DNA of 48,138 bases from Ferruginibacter sp. Lineage in GTDB: Bacteria; Bacteroidota; Bacteroidia; Chitinophagales; Chitinophagaceae. This document shows positions 1-7,727 of this stretch, piece after piece (the first letter of the stretch is position 1; every line of letters starts with the position of its first letter). The notes beneath the pieces are model-generated. The model did no database searches, was not told the origin of the DNA, and saw only the letters and a list, made by a program, of their open reading frames with translations. The stretch covers positions 1-48,138 of the forward strand of contig JAHBTN010000025.1 of assembly GCA_019638575.1 (NCBI GenBank). The letters run 5' to 3'. The position numbers and the translations under genes were made by a program.

Positions 1-141
1 GTTTCGGGTACCTGTATGATTACTTCAAAGCCTGTTAACAGTACTTTATATGGTGCAATTATGGGGGCGCTTGTATTAGGTTTGTTTAAAAAAGAAGGTA
101 ATAAAGACAACATAAAAAAAGAAGATGCAAAAGACGTTTAG
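1..141 (+). CDS. C-terminal end of a small DUF6132-like membrane protein (partial)
   Basis: The first frame is open from the window edge to a TAG at 139-141, giving 46 residues. They include a SGTC-x-ITSKPVNSTLYGA stretch, a short hydrophobic helix (about residues 17-29) and a charged Lys-rich tail. The Cys-x-ITS-x-P-x-x-STLYGA pattern resembles, from memory, the small DUF6132 proteins that sit beside thioredoxin and rhodanese genes in Bacteroidota. The start lies outside the window. The reading frame overlaps the thioredoxin start by 17 nt, which suggests translational coupling. No biochemical function is known to me. The family name is tentative; the reading frame itself is well supported by the tight overlap. 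Confidence 0.55.
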   Translation, partial: VSGTCMITSKPVNSTLYGAIMGALVLGLFKKEGNKDNIKKEDAKDV

Positions 142-430
142 CGAAATGATACATTCAGGTAAACCCGTGCTGGTAGATTTTTTTGCCGAATGGTGCGGTC
201 CCTGTAAAACTATGTCGCCCATTTTAGCCGAGGTTAAAAAGGAAATGGGAGATGCCGTAACTATCATAAAAGTTGATGTGGACAAAAGCCCGCAGGCGGC
301 ACAGGTATACCAGGTACAGGGTGTACCCACGCTGATACTTTTTAAAAACGGCGAAACACTTTGGAGGCAAAGCGGTGTTGTAAATAAGTGGGGTCTTGTA
401 GGGGTAATAAAAAAATTTATAAACCAATAA
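125..430 (+). CDS. Thioredoxin family protein
   Basis: A 101-residue single-domain thioredoxin. The redox motif WCGPC is at residues 23-27 and the cis-proline is in GVPT (Pro68). The buried Asp (Asp18, in VLVDFFAEW) and the length match cytosolic thioredoxins. There is no signal peptide, so it should act in the cytoplasm as a protein disulfide reductase. It overlaps the upstream frame by 17 nt and ends 2 nt before the rhodanese start, so the genes are probably one operon. The rhodanese neighbour suggests a sulfur-transfer or persulfide role rather than general housekeeping, but that is inference. It need not be the main trxA of the genome. Confidence 0.93.
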   Translation: MQKTFSEMIHSGKPVLVDFFAEWCGPCKTMSPILAEVKKEMGDAVTIIKVDVDKSPQAAQVYQVQGVPTLILFKNGETLWRQSGVVNKWGLVGVIKKFINQ

Positions 431-432
431 AG

Positions 433-753
433 ATGAAAATAATGAACCTGTTAAACCGGTTATTTGGCGGCGCTGTAAAAACCAACCTGGCGCAGCTTAT
501 TGATGAAGGCGCTTTTTTAGTTGATGTTAGAACCCCGGGAGAATTTGCCGGCGGGCATGTAAAAGGCTCGGTTAATATTCCGCTTGATAAAGTATCATCG
601 CAAATAGCAAAATTTAAAAACAAAAAAAATATTATTGTGTTTTGCCAAAGCGGAGGCCGCAGCGCACAGGCAAAAAGTATTTTACAGCAACTTGGTATCG
701 CCAATGTTACAAACGGCGGCTCTTGGAATAATGTGAATAGGTTTGTGAAATAA
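433..753 (+). CDS. Rhodanese-like domain protein (single domain)
   Basis: A 106-residue single rhodanese domain. The conserved start DVRTPGEFAGGHVKGSVNIP spans residues 31-50, and the catalytic loop CQSGGRSAQ begins at Cys71, which would carry the persulfide. The ATG at 433 follows the thioredoxin stop by 2 nt. An in-frame start at 388 would lie inside the thioredoxin gene and add unrelated residues, so 433 is preferred. Single-domain rhodaneses move sulfane sulfur between thiols. Beside a thioredoxin and a Crp/Fnr regulator, a sulfide or persulfide detoxification role is plausible but not shown. No signal peptide is visible. Confidence 0.9.
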   Translation: MKIMNLLNRLFGGAVKTNLAQLIDEGAFLVDVRTPGEFAGGHVKGSVNIPLDKVSSQIAKFKNKKNIIVFCQSGGRSAQAKSILQQLGIANVTNGGSWNNVNRFVK

Positions 754-853
754 TATTTCACAAAATATTAATCTGCCTCTTAATAGAAAAGGTATAGCGC
801 TGAAATTTTATAATAAAATGCAGCCACATTTATTTTTAAGTACCTTTAGCTAT

Positions 854-1483
854 ATGGATACATTACAAAACCTTGCTGCAGTTTTTGAGCCGGAATTGTT
901 GAAAGAGATTAAGCAGTATGGCACCCTTCAGCAATTTAAAGAAGGCGATATCATCATGGATTACGGAAAATATATCCGCATGATGCCCATCATCTTAAAA
1001 GGCGCTATTAAAGTGTCGAGGCTGGATGATGATGGTAATGAAATCCTTTTATATTACCTGTCGAGCAGCGAAAGCTGTAGCATGGCCTACAGTTGTTGTA
1101 TTGAAGCAAAGAAAAGCGAAGTAAAAGCCATTGCAGAAGAAGACGGAGAATTGATAGCCATTCCGCATGTAAAGCTCGACGAATGGCTTTGCAAATACCC
1201 TTCCTGGAAAAACTATATCATGCGTAGTTTTAATGAGCGCTTTATAGAACTGCTAAAATCAATAGAAAGTATTGCCTTTCATAAACTGGATGAAAGACTG
1301 GTGAATTACCTTAGGGAGAAACAACGGGTTACCGGTTCATCAGTCATCAGTGCATCGCACAACCTTATTGCCGATGAACTGGCTACTTCTCGTGTGGTAA
1401 TTTCTCGCCTGCTTAAACAATTGGAAAACGAAAAAAAAGTTATTTTATACCGTAACGAAATTAAACTGCTTCCTGCATTTTAA
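854..1483 (+). CDS. Crp/Fnr family transcriptional regulator
   Basis: About 209 residues. The N-terminal half is a cyclic-nucleotide-binding-type beta-roll (about residues 20-115, with FKEGDIIMDYG and ILKGAIKVSRLDDDG). A long dimer helix follows, then a winged helix (about 160-200, NLIADELATSRVVISRLLKQLE) with the recognition helix in TSRVVISRLL. A Cys-rich loop (SCSMAYSCCIE) replaces the usual cAMP phosphate cassette, so cAMP is unlikely and a redox or sulfur signal is possible; that is inference. The open frame extends to an ATG at 818, but 854 fits the family's usual start. TACCTTTA at 841-848 resembles a promoter -7 element, which would give a very short leader. It follows the rhodanese gene by 100 nt and probably regulates this cluster. 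Confidence 0.88.
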   Translation: MDTLQNLAAVFEPELLKEIKQYGTLQQFKEGDIIMDYGKYIRMMPIILKGAIKVSRLDDDGNEILLYYLSSSESCSMAYSCCIEAKKSEVKAIAEEDGELIAIPHVKLDEWLCKYPSWKNYIMRSFNERFIELLKSIESIAFHKLDERLVNYLREKQRVTGSSVISASHNLIADELATSRVVISRLLKQLENEKKVILYRNEIKLLPAF

Positions 1484-1565
1484 GCAATTAGGTATATTAT
1501 ACATAACTGCATTTTTTTAATATTTTAAAACGAAAAATTTACTAAAAAATAAGCTTAAATGAAGT

Positions 1566-1573
1566 TACATTTG
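1566..1573 (+). promoter_or_regulatory. Candidate Bacteroidota -7 promoter element
   Basis: TACATTTG matches the TAnnTTTG -7 consensus and lies 55 nt before the ATG of the sensor kinase, in the 145-nt spacer after the Crp/Fnr gene. No clear upstream TTG box was found at the usual distance, so support is moderate. Confidence 0.35.
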
Positions 1574-1628
1574 TTGCTACCGAAAGATTTAAGTTAATAA
1601 ATAACTTTTATCTGCTAAGTGTGAACAT

Positions 1629-4600
1629 ATGCCAGTAACCTCATCATCCAACTTTAAAAACCCACCTGTTGCCGGTAATAGTAGCCAACAGTATAGCCTG
1701 CAAGCTGTTTGGAATATATTTTTTAAAAAAACACTACTAATTTGTATACCTCTTTCTTTATTTCTTGCATTAATTGTATACTGGTTATTTAACCCGGTAT
1801 TTGCATTACTTGTTTTTTTTCTGTGCATATTAATGTTTGTAGCAGGTATCATTACTTTTCATTTTACTGCAGGTAAAAAAAATACTAATCAACCCCATGC
1901 GCTTTCTTATGGTGCTACCTTAAATAGTGATGGTAATAATTATCGTTCACTGGTAGAAAGGGTTTCTGATGCTTTTGTAGCCATAGATAAAGACTGGAAT
2001 TATACTTACCTGAATAAAAAAGCGGCGGAAGTTTTTAACAGGAGCGTAGAAAGCCTGGTAGGTAAAAATATTTGGGAAGAATTTCCCGAAAGCGTGGATG
2101 GACTGTTTTACCATGCATGCCATAAAGCCGTTAACACACAGGAATTGCAATGGCTCGAAGCCTACTATCAACCCATGGATAAATGGTTCGAAAACCGTAT
2201 TTATCCTTCTAAAGACGGGGTTACCATTTTCTTTAAAGACATTACCGAAATAAAAAAAGTATCGCTGGCACTACAGCAAAACGATGAAAAATACCGTTCG
2301 CTGATTGAACAGGCATCAGACGGGATTGTAATTACCGACCTGGAAGGCATTATTCAGGAAGTGAACCAGGGTATAATAAATATGAGTGGTTTCGATAAAA
2401 CAGAACTTATAGGAAAACATGTTGGCCAGTTCCTGCACCATGAAGAAGCTGATGCCATACCACTGCGTATTAATGAACTCATGCAGGGTAAAAGCCTTTT
2501 ATACGAAAGAAGAATTTTAAGAAAAGACGGGTCGTATTTACAGGTAGAGATTAATTCTAAAATGGCAAGTACACATACGCTGATAGGTTTTATAAGAGAT
2601 ATTACCGAAAGAAAAAAAGCCGAAGAAGAAATTAACAAATCAACCGAGCGGTTCGAACTTATTTCAGAAGCTGCCAATGATATTATTTGGGATCATGATT
2701 TTGTTAGCAATATCACCTGGGGCAATAAAAAATTATACAACCTGTATGGTATTCAGCATGGCGATTTGGTTCTCAATTTCGAAATGTTTATCAACCGTAT
2801 TCATCCTTCGGAAAGGGAAGGCATAAGATACCGTATGAACAAGGCCATTGAAAAAAGGGAGTCATTAATTACAGAACAGTTTCATTTTAAAATGCCAAAT
2901 GGTGAATACAGGATTTTTTATGACCGGGCAAATATCAGGTACGATAAAGATGGAAGGCCACTGAGAATTTTGGGCGCCATGCAGGATGTTACAGATACTG
3001 AAAAATTTAAGCAGCAGCTTATAAAAGAAAAAGAACTCTCTGATTCTATCATCAACAGCCTTCCGGGAGTTTTTTATTTATTTAACTCACAGGGAAAATA
3101 TTTAAGGTGGAACAAAAACCTTGAAACCATTACCGGTTACTCATTTGAAGAAATAAAAAACATGCACCCTATTAATTTTTTTGATGATGATGAAAAAGAA
3201 TTAGTAGCAAAAAAAATTGCCAATGTATTTGTAGCCGGCGAAGATTCTGTAGAAGCCCGGTTTGTATCAAAAAACGGAACCAAAACACCTTATTATTTTA
3301 CCGGCCGTGCCATTATGTACGAAGGAGAAACCTGCCTGATGGGCCTTGGCCTTGATTTTTCGGATAAACAAAAAGCCGAAAAAGCAATTTTAGAAAGCGA
3401 AGAAAAATACCGGATGATTATAAAACATGCAATGGATGGTATTTTTATGGCAGGGCCCGATACAGGGTTTCTTGATGTTAATACTGCAGGCTGCCGTATG
3501 CTTGGGTATTCGCTTGATGAATTAAAAGGATTAAAATTTATTGATCTCATTCCCGAAGAAGATAAAATTACTAACCCGGTGCAGTTTGAGCAACTAAAGA
3601 AAGGGTTATCTGTAATAAATGAACGCAGGCTTTTACGAAAAGATGGCACTTTGATTGATGTTGAAATAAGTGCCAAAATGCTTCCCGATGGCAGGTACCA
3701 ATCGTTCCTGCGAGATATTACCGAACGTAAAAGAGCCGATGAAAAATTATTACAATCGGAACAGAAGTATAAACTGATGTTTGATAATAACCCGTTACCC
3801 ATGTGGATGACCTCGTTGCCGGGGCTTGATATTATTGATGTGAACGAAGCAGCCATCAGGCAATACGGGTACAGCAGGGAAGAGTTTTTAAAACTTAATA
3901 CAAGGCAGTTGCGGCCGGTTGAAGATGTTGAAAATTTTTTGAATGAAGTAGAAAAAATGGAACCTGATAAAATTAACTTAAGGGTTTGGCGGCATAAGAG
4001 AAAAGATGGTTCCATCATACATGTAGAAACATATAGCCACCAGATAATTTATGAAGGACGCCGTGCATGGCTTGGCTTATCGCACGATATTACCGAAAAA
4101 CATGAAGCCAAAGAACTGTTGCAGAAATCGTATGATGAAATAAGGGAACTGGCTTCCAGCCTGCAAACTATAAGAGAAGATGAACGTACCATTATTGCCA
4201 GGGAAATTCATGATGAACTGGGCCAGCAACTTACCGGCCTTAAAATGGACCTGCACTGGCTCTCAAAAAAAATCAACAGCCACGATGAATCAGTGATAAA
4301 AAAAATGAACGAAAGCAAACTGTTGATAAATGCCACTATCGACTCTGTTAGAAAGATAGCCACCGACTTGCGGCCAAGTATTTTAGATGATTTAGGATTA
4401 TTGGCTGCATTAGAATGGCAGGGTGAAGAATTTGAAAAAAGATCGGGCACAAAAGTTACGTTTGTAAATAAAGCCGGCGATATTACCGTTAAACCCGAAA
4501 TAGCAACAGCCATGTTTAGAATTTACCAGGAGTTGCTTACCAATATAAAAAGGCATGCCGGTGCCAGCGAAATAAATGTAGAACTTAAGATTGATAAAAA

Positions 4601-4799
4601 TCAGCTTATATTTAGTTTACAAGATAATGGTGTAGGATATGATACAGAAGAAATAAAAAATAAGAAAACTCTTGGCTTATTGGGTATTAAAGAACGTACC
4701 TTGCTATTGGGAGGTACATACGATTTTAAAAGCGCTTTAGGAAAAGGTTCTTTAACATGTATTTCTATTCCATTAGGGTTTAAGGAAAACAAAAAATAA
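1629..4799 (+). CDS. Multi-PAS sensor histidine kinase (HisKA_3/NarX type)
   Basis: A 1056-residue kinase. Two adjacent membrane helices lie at about residues 30-80 with almost no loop between them. Six PAS-like domains follow at roughly 108-212, 222-330, 340-460, 470-585, 594-705 and 715-825, several ending in a DITERK-type linker. The HisKA_3 dimerisation domain has AREIHDELGQQ with His861 as the phospho-acceptor. The HATPase domain shows DNGVGYD and GLLGIKER boxes. With no periplasmic domain, sensing is probably by the cytosolic PAS modules, possibly of redox state or a small ligand; no cofactor residue could be assigned. The response-regulator gene starts 10 nt after the stop, so the two form one two-component pair. 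Confidence 0.93.
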   Translation: MPVTSSSNFKNPPVAGNSSQQYSLQAVWNIFFKKTLLICIPLSLFLALIVYWLFNPVFALLVFFLCILMFVAGIITFHFTAGKKNTNQPHALSYGATLNSDGNNYRSLVERVSDAFVAIDKDWNYTYLNKKAAEVFNRSVESLVGKNIWEEFPESVDGLFYHACHKAVNTQELQWLEAYYQPMDKWFENRIYPSKDGVTIFFKDITEIKKVSLALQQNDEKYRSLIEQASDGIVITDLEGIIQEVNQGIINMSGFDKTELIGKHVGQFLHHEEADAIPLRINELMQGKSLLYERRILRKDGSYLQVEINSKMASTHTLIGFIRDITERKKAEEEINKSTERFELISEAANDIIWDHDFVSNITWGNKKLYNLYGIQHGDLVLNFEMFINRIHPSEREGIRYRMNKAIEKRESLITEQFHFKMPNGEYRIFYDRANIRYDKDGRPLRILGAMQDVTDTEKFKQQLIKEKELSDSIINSLPGVFYLFNSQGKYLRWNKNLETITGYSFEEIKNMHPINFFDDDEKELVAKKIANVFVAGEDSVEARFVSKNGTKTPYYFTGRAIMYEGETCLMGLGLDFSDKQKAEKAILESEEKYRMIIKHAMDGIFMAGPDTGFLDVNTAGCRMLGYSLDELKGLKFIDLIPEEDKITNPVQFEQLKKGLSVINERRLLRKDGTLIDVEISAKMLPDGRYQSFLRDITERKRADEKLLQSEQKYKLMFDNNPLPMWMTSLPGLDIIDVNEAAIRQYGYSREEFLKLNTRQLRPVEDVENFLNEVEKMEPDKINLRVWRHKRKDGSIIHVETYSHQIIYEGRRAWLGLSHDITEKHEAKELLQKSYDEIRELASSLQTIREDERTIIAREIHDELGQQLTGLKMDLHWLSKKINSHDESVIKKMNESKLLINATIDSVRKIATDLRPSILDDLGLLAALEWQGEEFEKRSGTKVTFVNKAGDITVKPEIATAMFRIYQELLTNIKRHAGASEINVELKIDKNQLIFSLQDNGVGYDTEEIKNKKTLGLLGIKERTLLLGGTYDFKSALGKGSLTCISIPLGFKENKK

Positions 4800-4809
4800 A
4801 ATATTTTTT

Positions 4810-5439
4810 ATGTTACGCATATTGATTGCCGATGACCATTCAATTGTACGTAAAGGATTAAAGCAAATATTGCTGGATGAATTTCCTGCAGCACAAATTG
4901 ATGAAGTGTCAGATGCAGAGGGATTAATAAAAAAAGTGATGACTGAAAACTGGGATGTGGTGGTAAGCGACCTCTCTATGCCCGGCCGCAGTGGTTTAGA
5001 TGCATTACAACAAATAAAAGTAAGCCATCCTAACCTGCCGGTATTAATATTAAGTATTCATCCCGAAGAGCAATATGCACTAAGGGCATTAAAATCGGGG
5101 GCAAGCGGATACTTAAGCAAGGATACCGCACCCGATGAATTAGTAAAAGCTGTACAAAAAGTTTTACTTGGTAAAAAATATATCTCTCAATCCATAGCCG
5201 AAAAACTGGCCAATACTTATTCCACAGGATCAGGAAAAAGCCTGCACGAAACCCTTAGCGACCGTGAATTTGATGTGATGAAACTTTTAGCCAACGGAAA
5301 ATCGGTATCAGAAATAGCTGAAATGTTTTCATTAAGTGTTACCACGGTAAGTACATACAGGGCAAGAGTAATGGCTAAGATGGATATGAAATCTAACTCC
5401 GACCTTACACGCTATGCCATTGAAAACAACCTGATTTGA
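4810..5439 (+). CDS. NarL/FixJ-type response regulator
   Basis: A 209-residue regulator with an N-terminal receiver domain: acidic pair Asp8-Asp9, phospho-acceptor Asp54 in VVVSDLSMPG, and the conserved Lys in LSKDTAP near residue 104. A C-terminal LuxR-type helix-turn-helix follows at about 146-205 (LSDREFDVMKLLANGKSVSEIA). The start is 10 nt downstream of the multi-PAS kinase, and HisKA_3 kinases normally pair with this regulator class, so partnership is well supported. Targets cannot be read from the window. The gene is convergent with the acylase gene at 5524; the 84-nt gap between them has no clear terminator. Confidence 0.94.
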   Translation: MLRILIADDHSIVRKGLKQILLDEFPAAQIDEVSDAEGLIKKVMTENWDVVVSDLSMPGRSGLDALQQIKVSHPNLPVLILSIHPEEQYALRALKSGASGYLSKDTAPDELVKAVQKVLLGKKYISQSIAEKLANTYSTGSGKSLHETLSDREFDVMKLLANGKSVSEIAEMFSLSVTTVSTYRARVMAKMDMKSNSDLTRYAIENNLI

Positions 5440-5523
5440 AATGAGGGAATACAATTCATTTCATAAAAACACTTATCAATTTTTTTAATAAACATCATCT
5501 GCAAAAATTTTGTAACAACAATT

Positions 5524-7578
5524 TTATTGCGGATGATAAATACGCTCAGCATTTTTATAAACGGTTGCCTTATCAAGCGTCATGGGTTTTGTTTGATGAT
5601 GCAGGTACATTTCCACCTGGTCGTCAAAATGTTTGTTACCGGGCTTTGCACTGGCGCCGTACATATTTACCGTTTCAATTTTTGGTAATTGATTTTTTGC
5701 AAACCGTACAAACATAATCAGGCCATCGCCGCCAACCGATTTTAGCCTGCCGTTTTCAATAGGCTCGGTCCACTGTGGCGATAACATATCAGGCAATCCG
5801 CCAAGCGGCCATTCTTTATTACCACGCACTAATTTTTGAATATCGCCAAGCTTTACATCGGTGCTGCCAAAATATTGCAGCATATAGTTTTTTACGTACT
5901 CAAAAGTTTCAACAGCTTCGGCCTTTGTTATTTTACGGGGAGGCTGGCCGTTTAATTCTTTTTTTAAATGCTCGTAGGTTAATAAAAAGATGGCAGCTCC
6001 TTTATTATCGGCATCGCCACGCCTGTTCCAGTTTTTAAATGTGGTAATAAGGTTTGATAGGGAAGGGTAATCTGCGGCATTCAGCAAAAACATTGTATCA
6101 GCCTGGTAAGGATACTGCATATCGGCAGGCAACTGCATATCAAATTTTATTTGTTTGAATTTTTGGTAACTGAGTTTTTCATTTTGCGGAAACAGTTCCA
6201 AAAAACGCACACTGCGGTTAAGCTGATTAGTTTCCCAGCCATCGGTTTTGGAAAATGATGATGCTTTTAAATTATCGGCCGCTGCCGTTGCTAAAAAAGG
6301 CGAATGATTGGTGTTGAATAAAAAACCGCTCTTAGGATTGATGTATTGCGGCAGGTCTTTCTCGGGTCTGAACTGTGTCCACAATGTTTTGGAAGTATTG
6401 CCCGGCACAGTCATCTTCCAGTGGTAGGCTGCAGATGTATCCCTTACCGGCATAAGTGCATTGTTTATAAAAAATATGGTATCATTCCTGTCGGCATACA
6501 TAATGTTAAACATGCTTAGTTCCTGCCTGCTGAGTGCGGCATAAAACTCAGTAAAATCTTTTGCCTTATTCATTTGGTACCATTGGTCAAGCACAGCAAT
6601 CTTCATATTAGCGCCCAGGCGTATCGAAAAAAAGCCCTGCTTGTTTTTCATAGTGGCGCCATACTTACTCCAGTAAATTTTTCTTTTTACTTTAAACGGT
6701 ATGCCTTTAATTTTTAGCGTAATGGTTTTCACTTCCAGGTTCAGCCATTGCCCGTCAAATTTATATTGCAGCGCATTGGCAGGGTTCATCTCCAGTTGAT
6801 ATTCATCCATGCGGTCGCAATAGTTTACGGTATGTGCCCATCCCAGGTTTTCGTTTACGCCATGCAGTATGCAGGGGCCGCCGGCCAGTAAACCGCCGGT
6901 TACATTTAATCCTTCTTCACTGCATATATGTGCTTCGTAAAATGCCTGCGGGCCAGTGTTTGGCTGGTGTGCATTTACCAGCAGGTAAGCTTCGCCTGTG
7001 GTAGTTTTTGAAGCGCTAACGGCAACAGAGTTGCTGCCTTTTTTATTTAGTTCGGGTGCCTCCCATTCGTTGTTTTCAAAAATGCGTTGCAATGCATTGC
7101 CGGCGCCATTAAAAATGGTAAGTGCAAAAACCGAAGAAGCTATGTATTCTTTTTCGGTAACAGGAAATATTTTTTTATGCAAAATTTCGGCGGGGTGTTT
7201 TTTAGCGTAATCGTTAATACCCTGCACATACCCTGCAATAAGTTTTAAAAAAGCAGGTGTAAGCGTATTCCATTTTTCTTCGGTTATCTCCCTGCAGCGA
7301 AAAAGGGCAAAAGCATAATCGCCTGCAGCGCCTTTTTTGCCTTGTACGGCAGCCATCAGGTTTTTTGCGGGCAATATCACTTCCTGCATGCTTTTAAAAT
7401 CATCTTCAGCTTGGGCCCAGGCCAGGCCATAAGCCACTTCGGCATCTGTTTTAGCAAAAATATGCGGCACACCAAAACTGTCCCTCACAATATCAATAGT
7501 AGCCGGGTTAATTGCAGTTTGCGAAAAAGCCGTATCAAATAAAATAATAACAATACAGGTTACTAATAATTTCTTCAT
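5524..7578 (-). CDS. Penicillin acylase family (Ntn-hydrolase) amidase
   Basis: A 684-residue exported enzyme. The signal peptide covers residues 1-19 (ending TAFSQ). The fold is the penicillin/acyl-homoserine-lactone acylase type: an alpha-chain start with DIVRDSFGVPHIFAKTDAE, a GYVQGIN motif near 117, and the processing site KG|SN at 181/182. Ser182 would become the N-terminal nucleophile of the beta chain after autocatalytic cleavage. The conserved HGVNENLGWAHT stretch lies in the beta chain. Family members cleave amide bonds of beta-lactams, acyl-homoserine lactones or other N-acyl compounds; the substrate here is not evident. It is flanked by genes of unrelated function and seems to be a single-gene unit in the periplasm or outside the cell. 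Confidence 0.93.
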   Translation of the reverse strand: MKKLLVTCIVIILFDTAFSQTAINPATIDIVRDSFGVPHIFAKTDAEVAYGLAWAQAEDDFKSMQEVILPAKNLMAAVQGKKGAAGDYAFALFRCREITEEKWNTLTPAFLKLIAGYVQGINDYAKKHPAEILHKKIFPVTEKEYIASSVFALTIFNGAGNALQRIFENNEWEAPELNKKGSNSVAVSASKTTTGEAYLLVNAHQPNTGPQAFYEAHICSEEGLNVTGGLLAGGPCILHGVNENLGWAHTVNYCDRMDEYQLEMNPANALQYKFDGQWLNLEVKTITLKIKGIPFKVKRKIYWSKYGATMKNKQGFFSIRLGANMKIAVLDQWYQMNKAKDFTEFYAALSRQELSMFNIMYADRNDTIFFINNALMPVRDTSAAYHWKMTVPGNTSKTLWTQFRPEKDLPQYINPKSGFLFNTNHSPFLATAAADNLKASSFSKTDGWETNQLNRSVRFLELFPQNEKLSYQKFKQIKFDMQLPADMQYPYQADTMFLLNAADYPSLSNLITTFKNWNRRGDADNKGAAIFLLTYEHLKKELNGQPPRKITKAEAVETFEYVKNYMLQYFGSTDVKLGDIQKLVRGNKEWPLGGLPDMLSPQWTEPIENGRLKSVGGDGLIMFVRFAKNQLPKIETVNMYGASAKPGNKHFDDQVEMYLHHQTKPMTLDKATVYKNAERIYHPQ

Positions 7579-7665
7579 CAGTATAATACAATGAGGATTG
7601 ATGGAAATAAATGTTACAGTAGAAAAAGAATATAAATATAATACACGCTAAAGTAAGAAAAAAGA

Positions 7666-7705
7666 AAAGGAGTTTGAATTTTACCAATTGTAATTCAACC
7701 CCTTT
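7666..7705 (-). terminator. Intrinsic terminator of the CHU_C-type protein gene
   Basis: An imperfect stem (AAAGG-A-GTTTGAATT paired with AATTCAA-CCCCTTT) sits 22 nt past the stop at 7728. On the minus strand it is followed by a T-rich run (CTTTTCTTTTTT), as expected of a factor-independent terminator. The remaining spacer to the acylase start at 7578 shows nothing else. Confidence 0.65.
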
Positions 7706-7727
7706 AAAATTTTAACAATAAATGATA

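Noticed and set aside
388-432. Upstream in-frame ATG for the rhodanese gene
   Set aside because: It lies within the thioredoxin coding region and adds residues unlike the family; the ATG at 433, just after the thioredoxin stop, fits better.
3293-4018. A 241-codon open frame on the minus strand inside the sensor kinase
   Set aside because: It is opposite a well-supported PAS/kinase gene, is Ser/Ile/Phe-rich with no motif, and has no own leader; it is a shadow of the coding strand.
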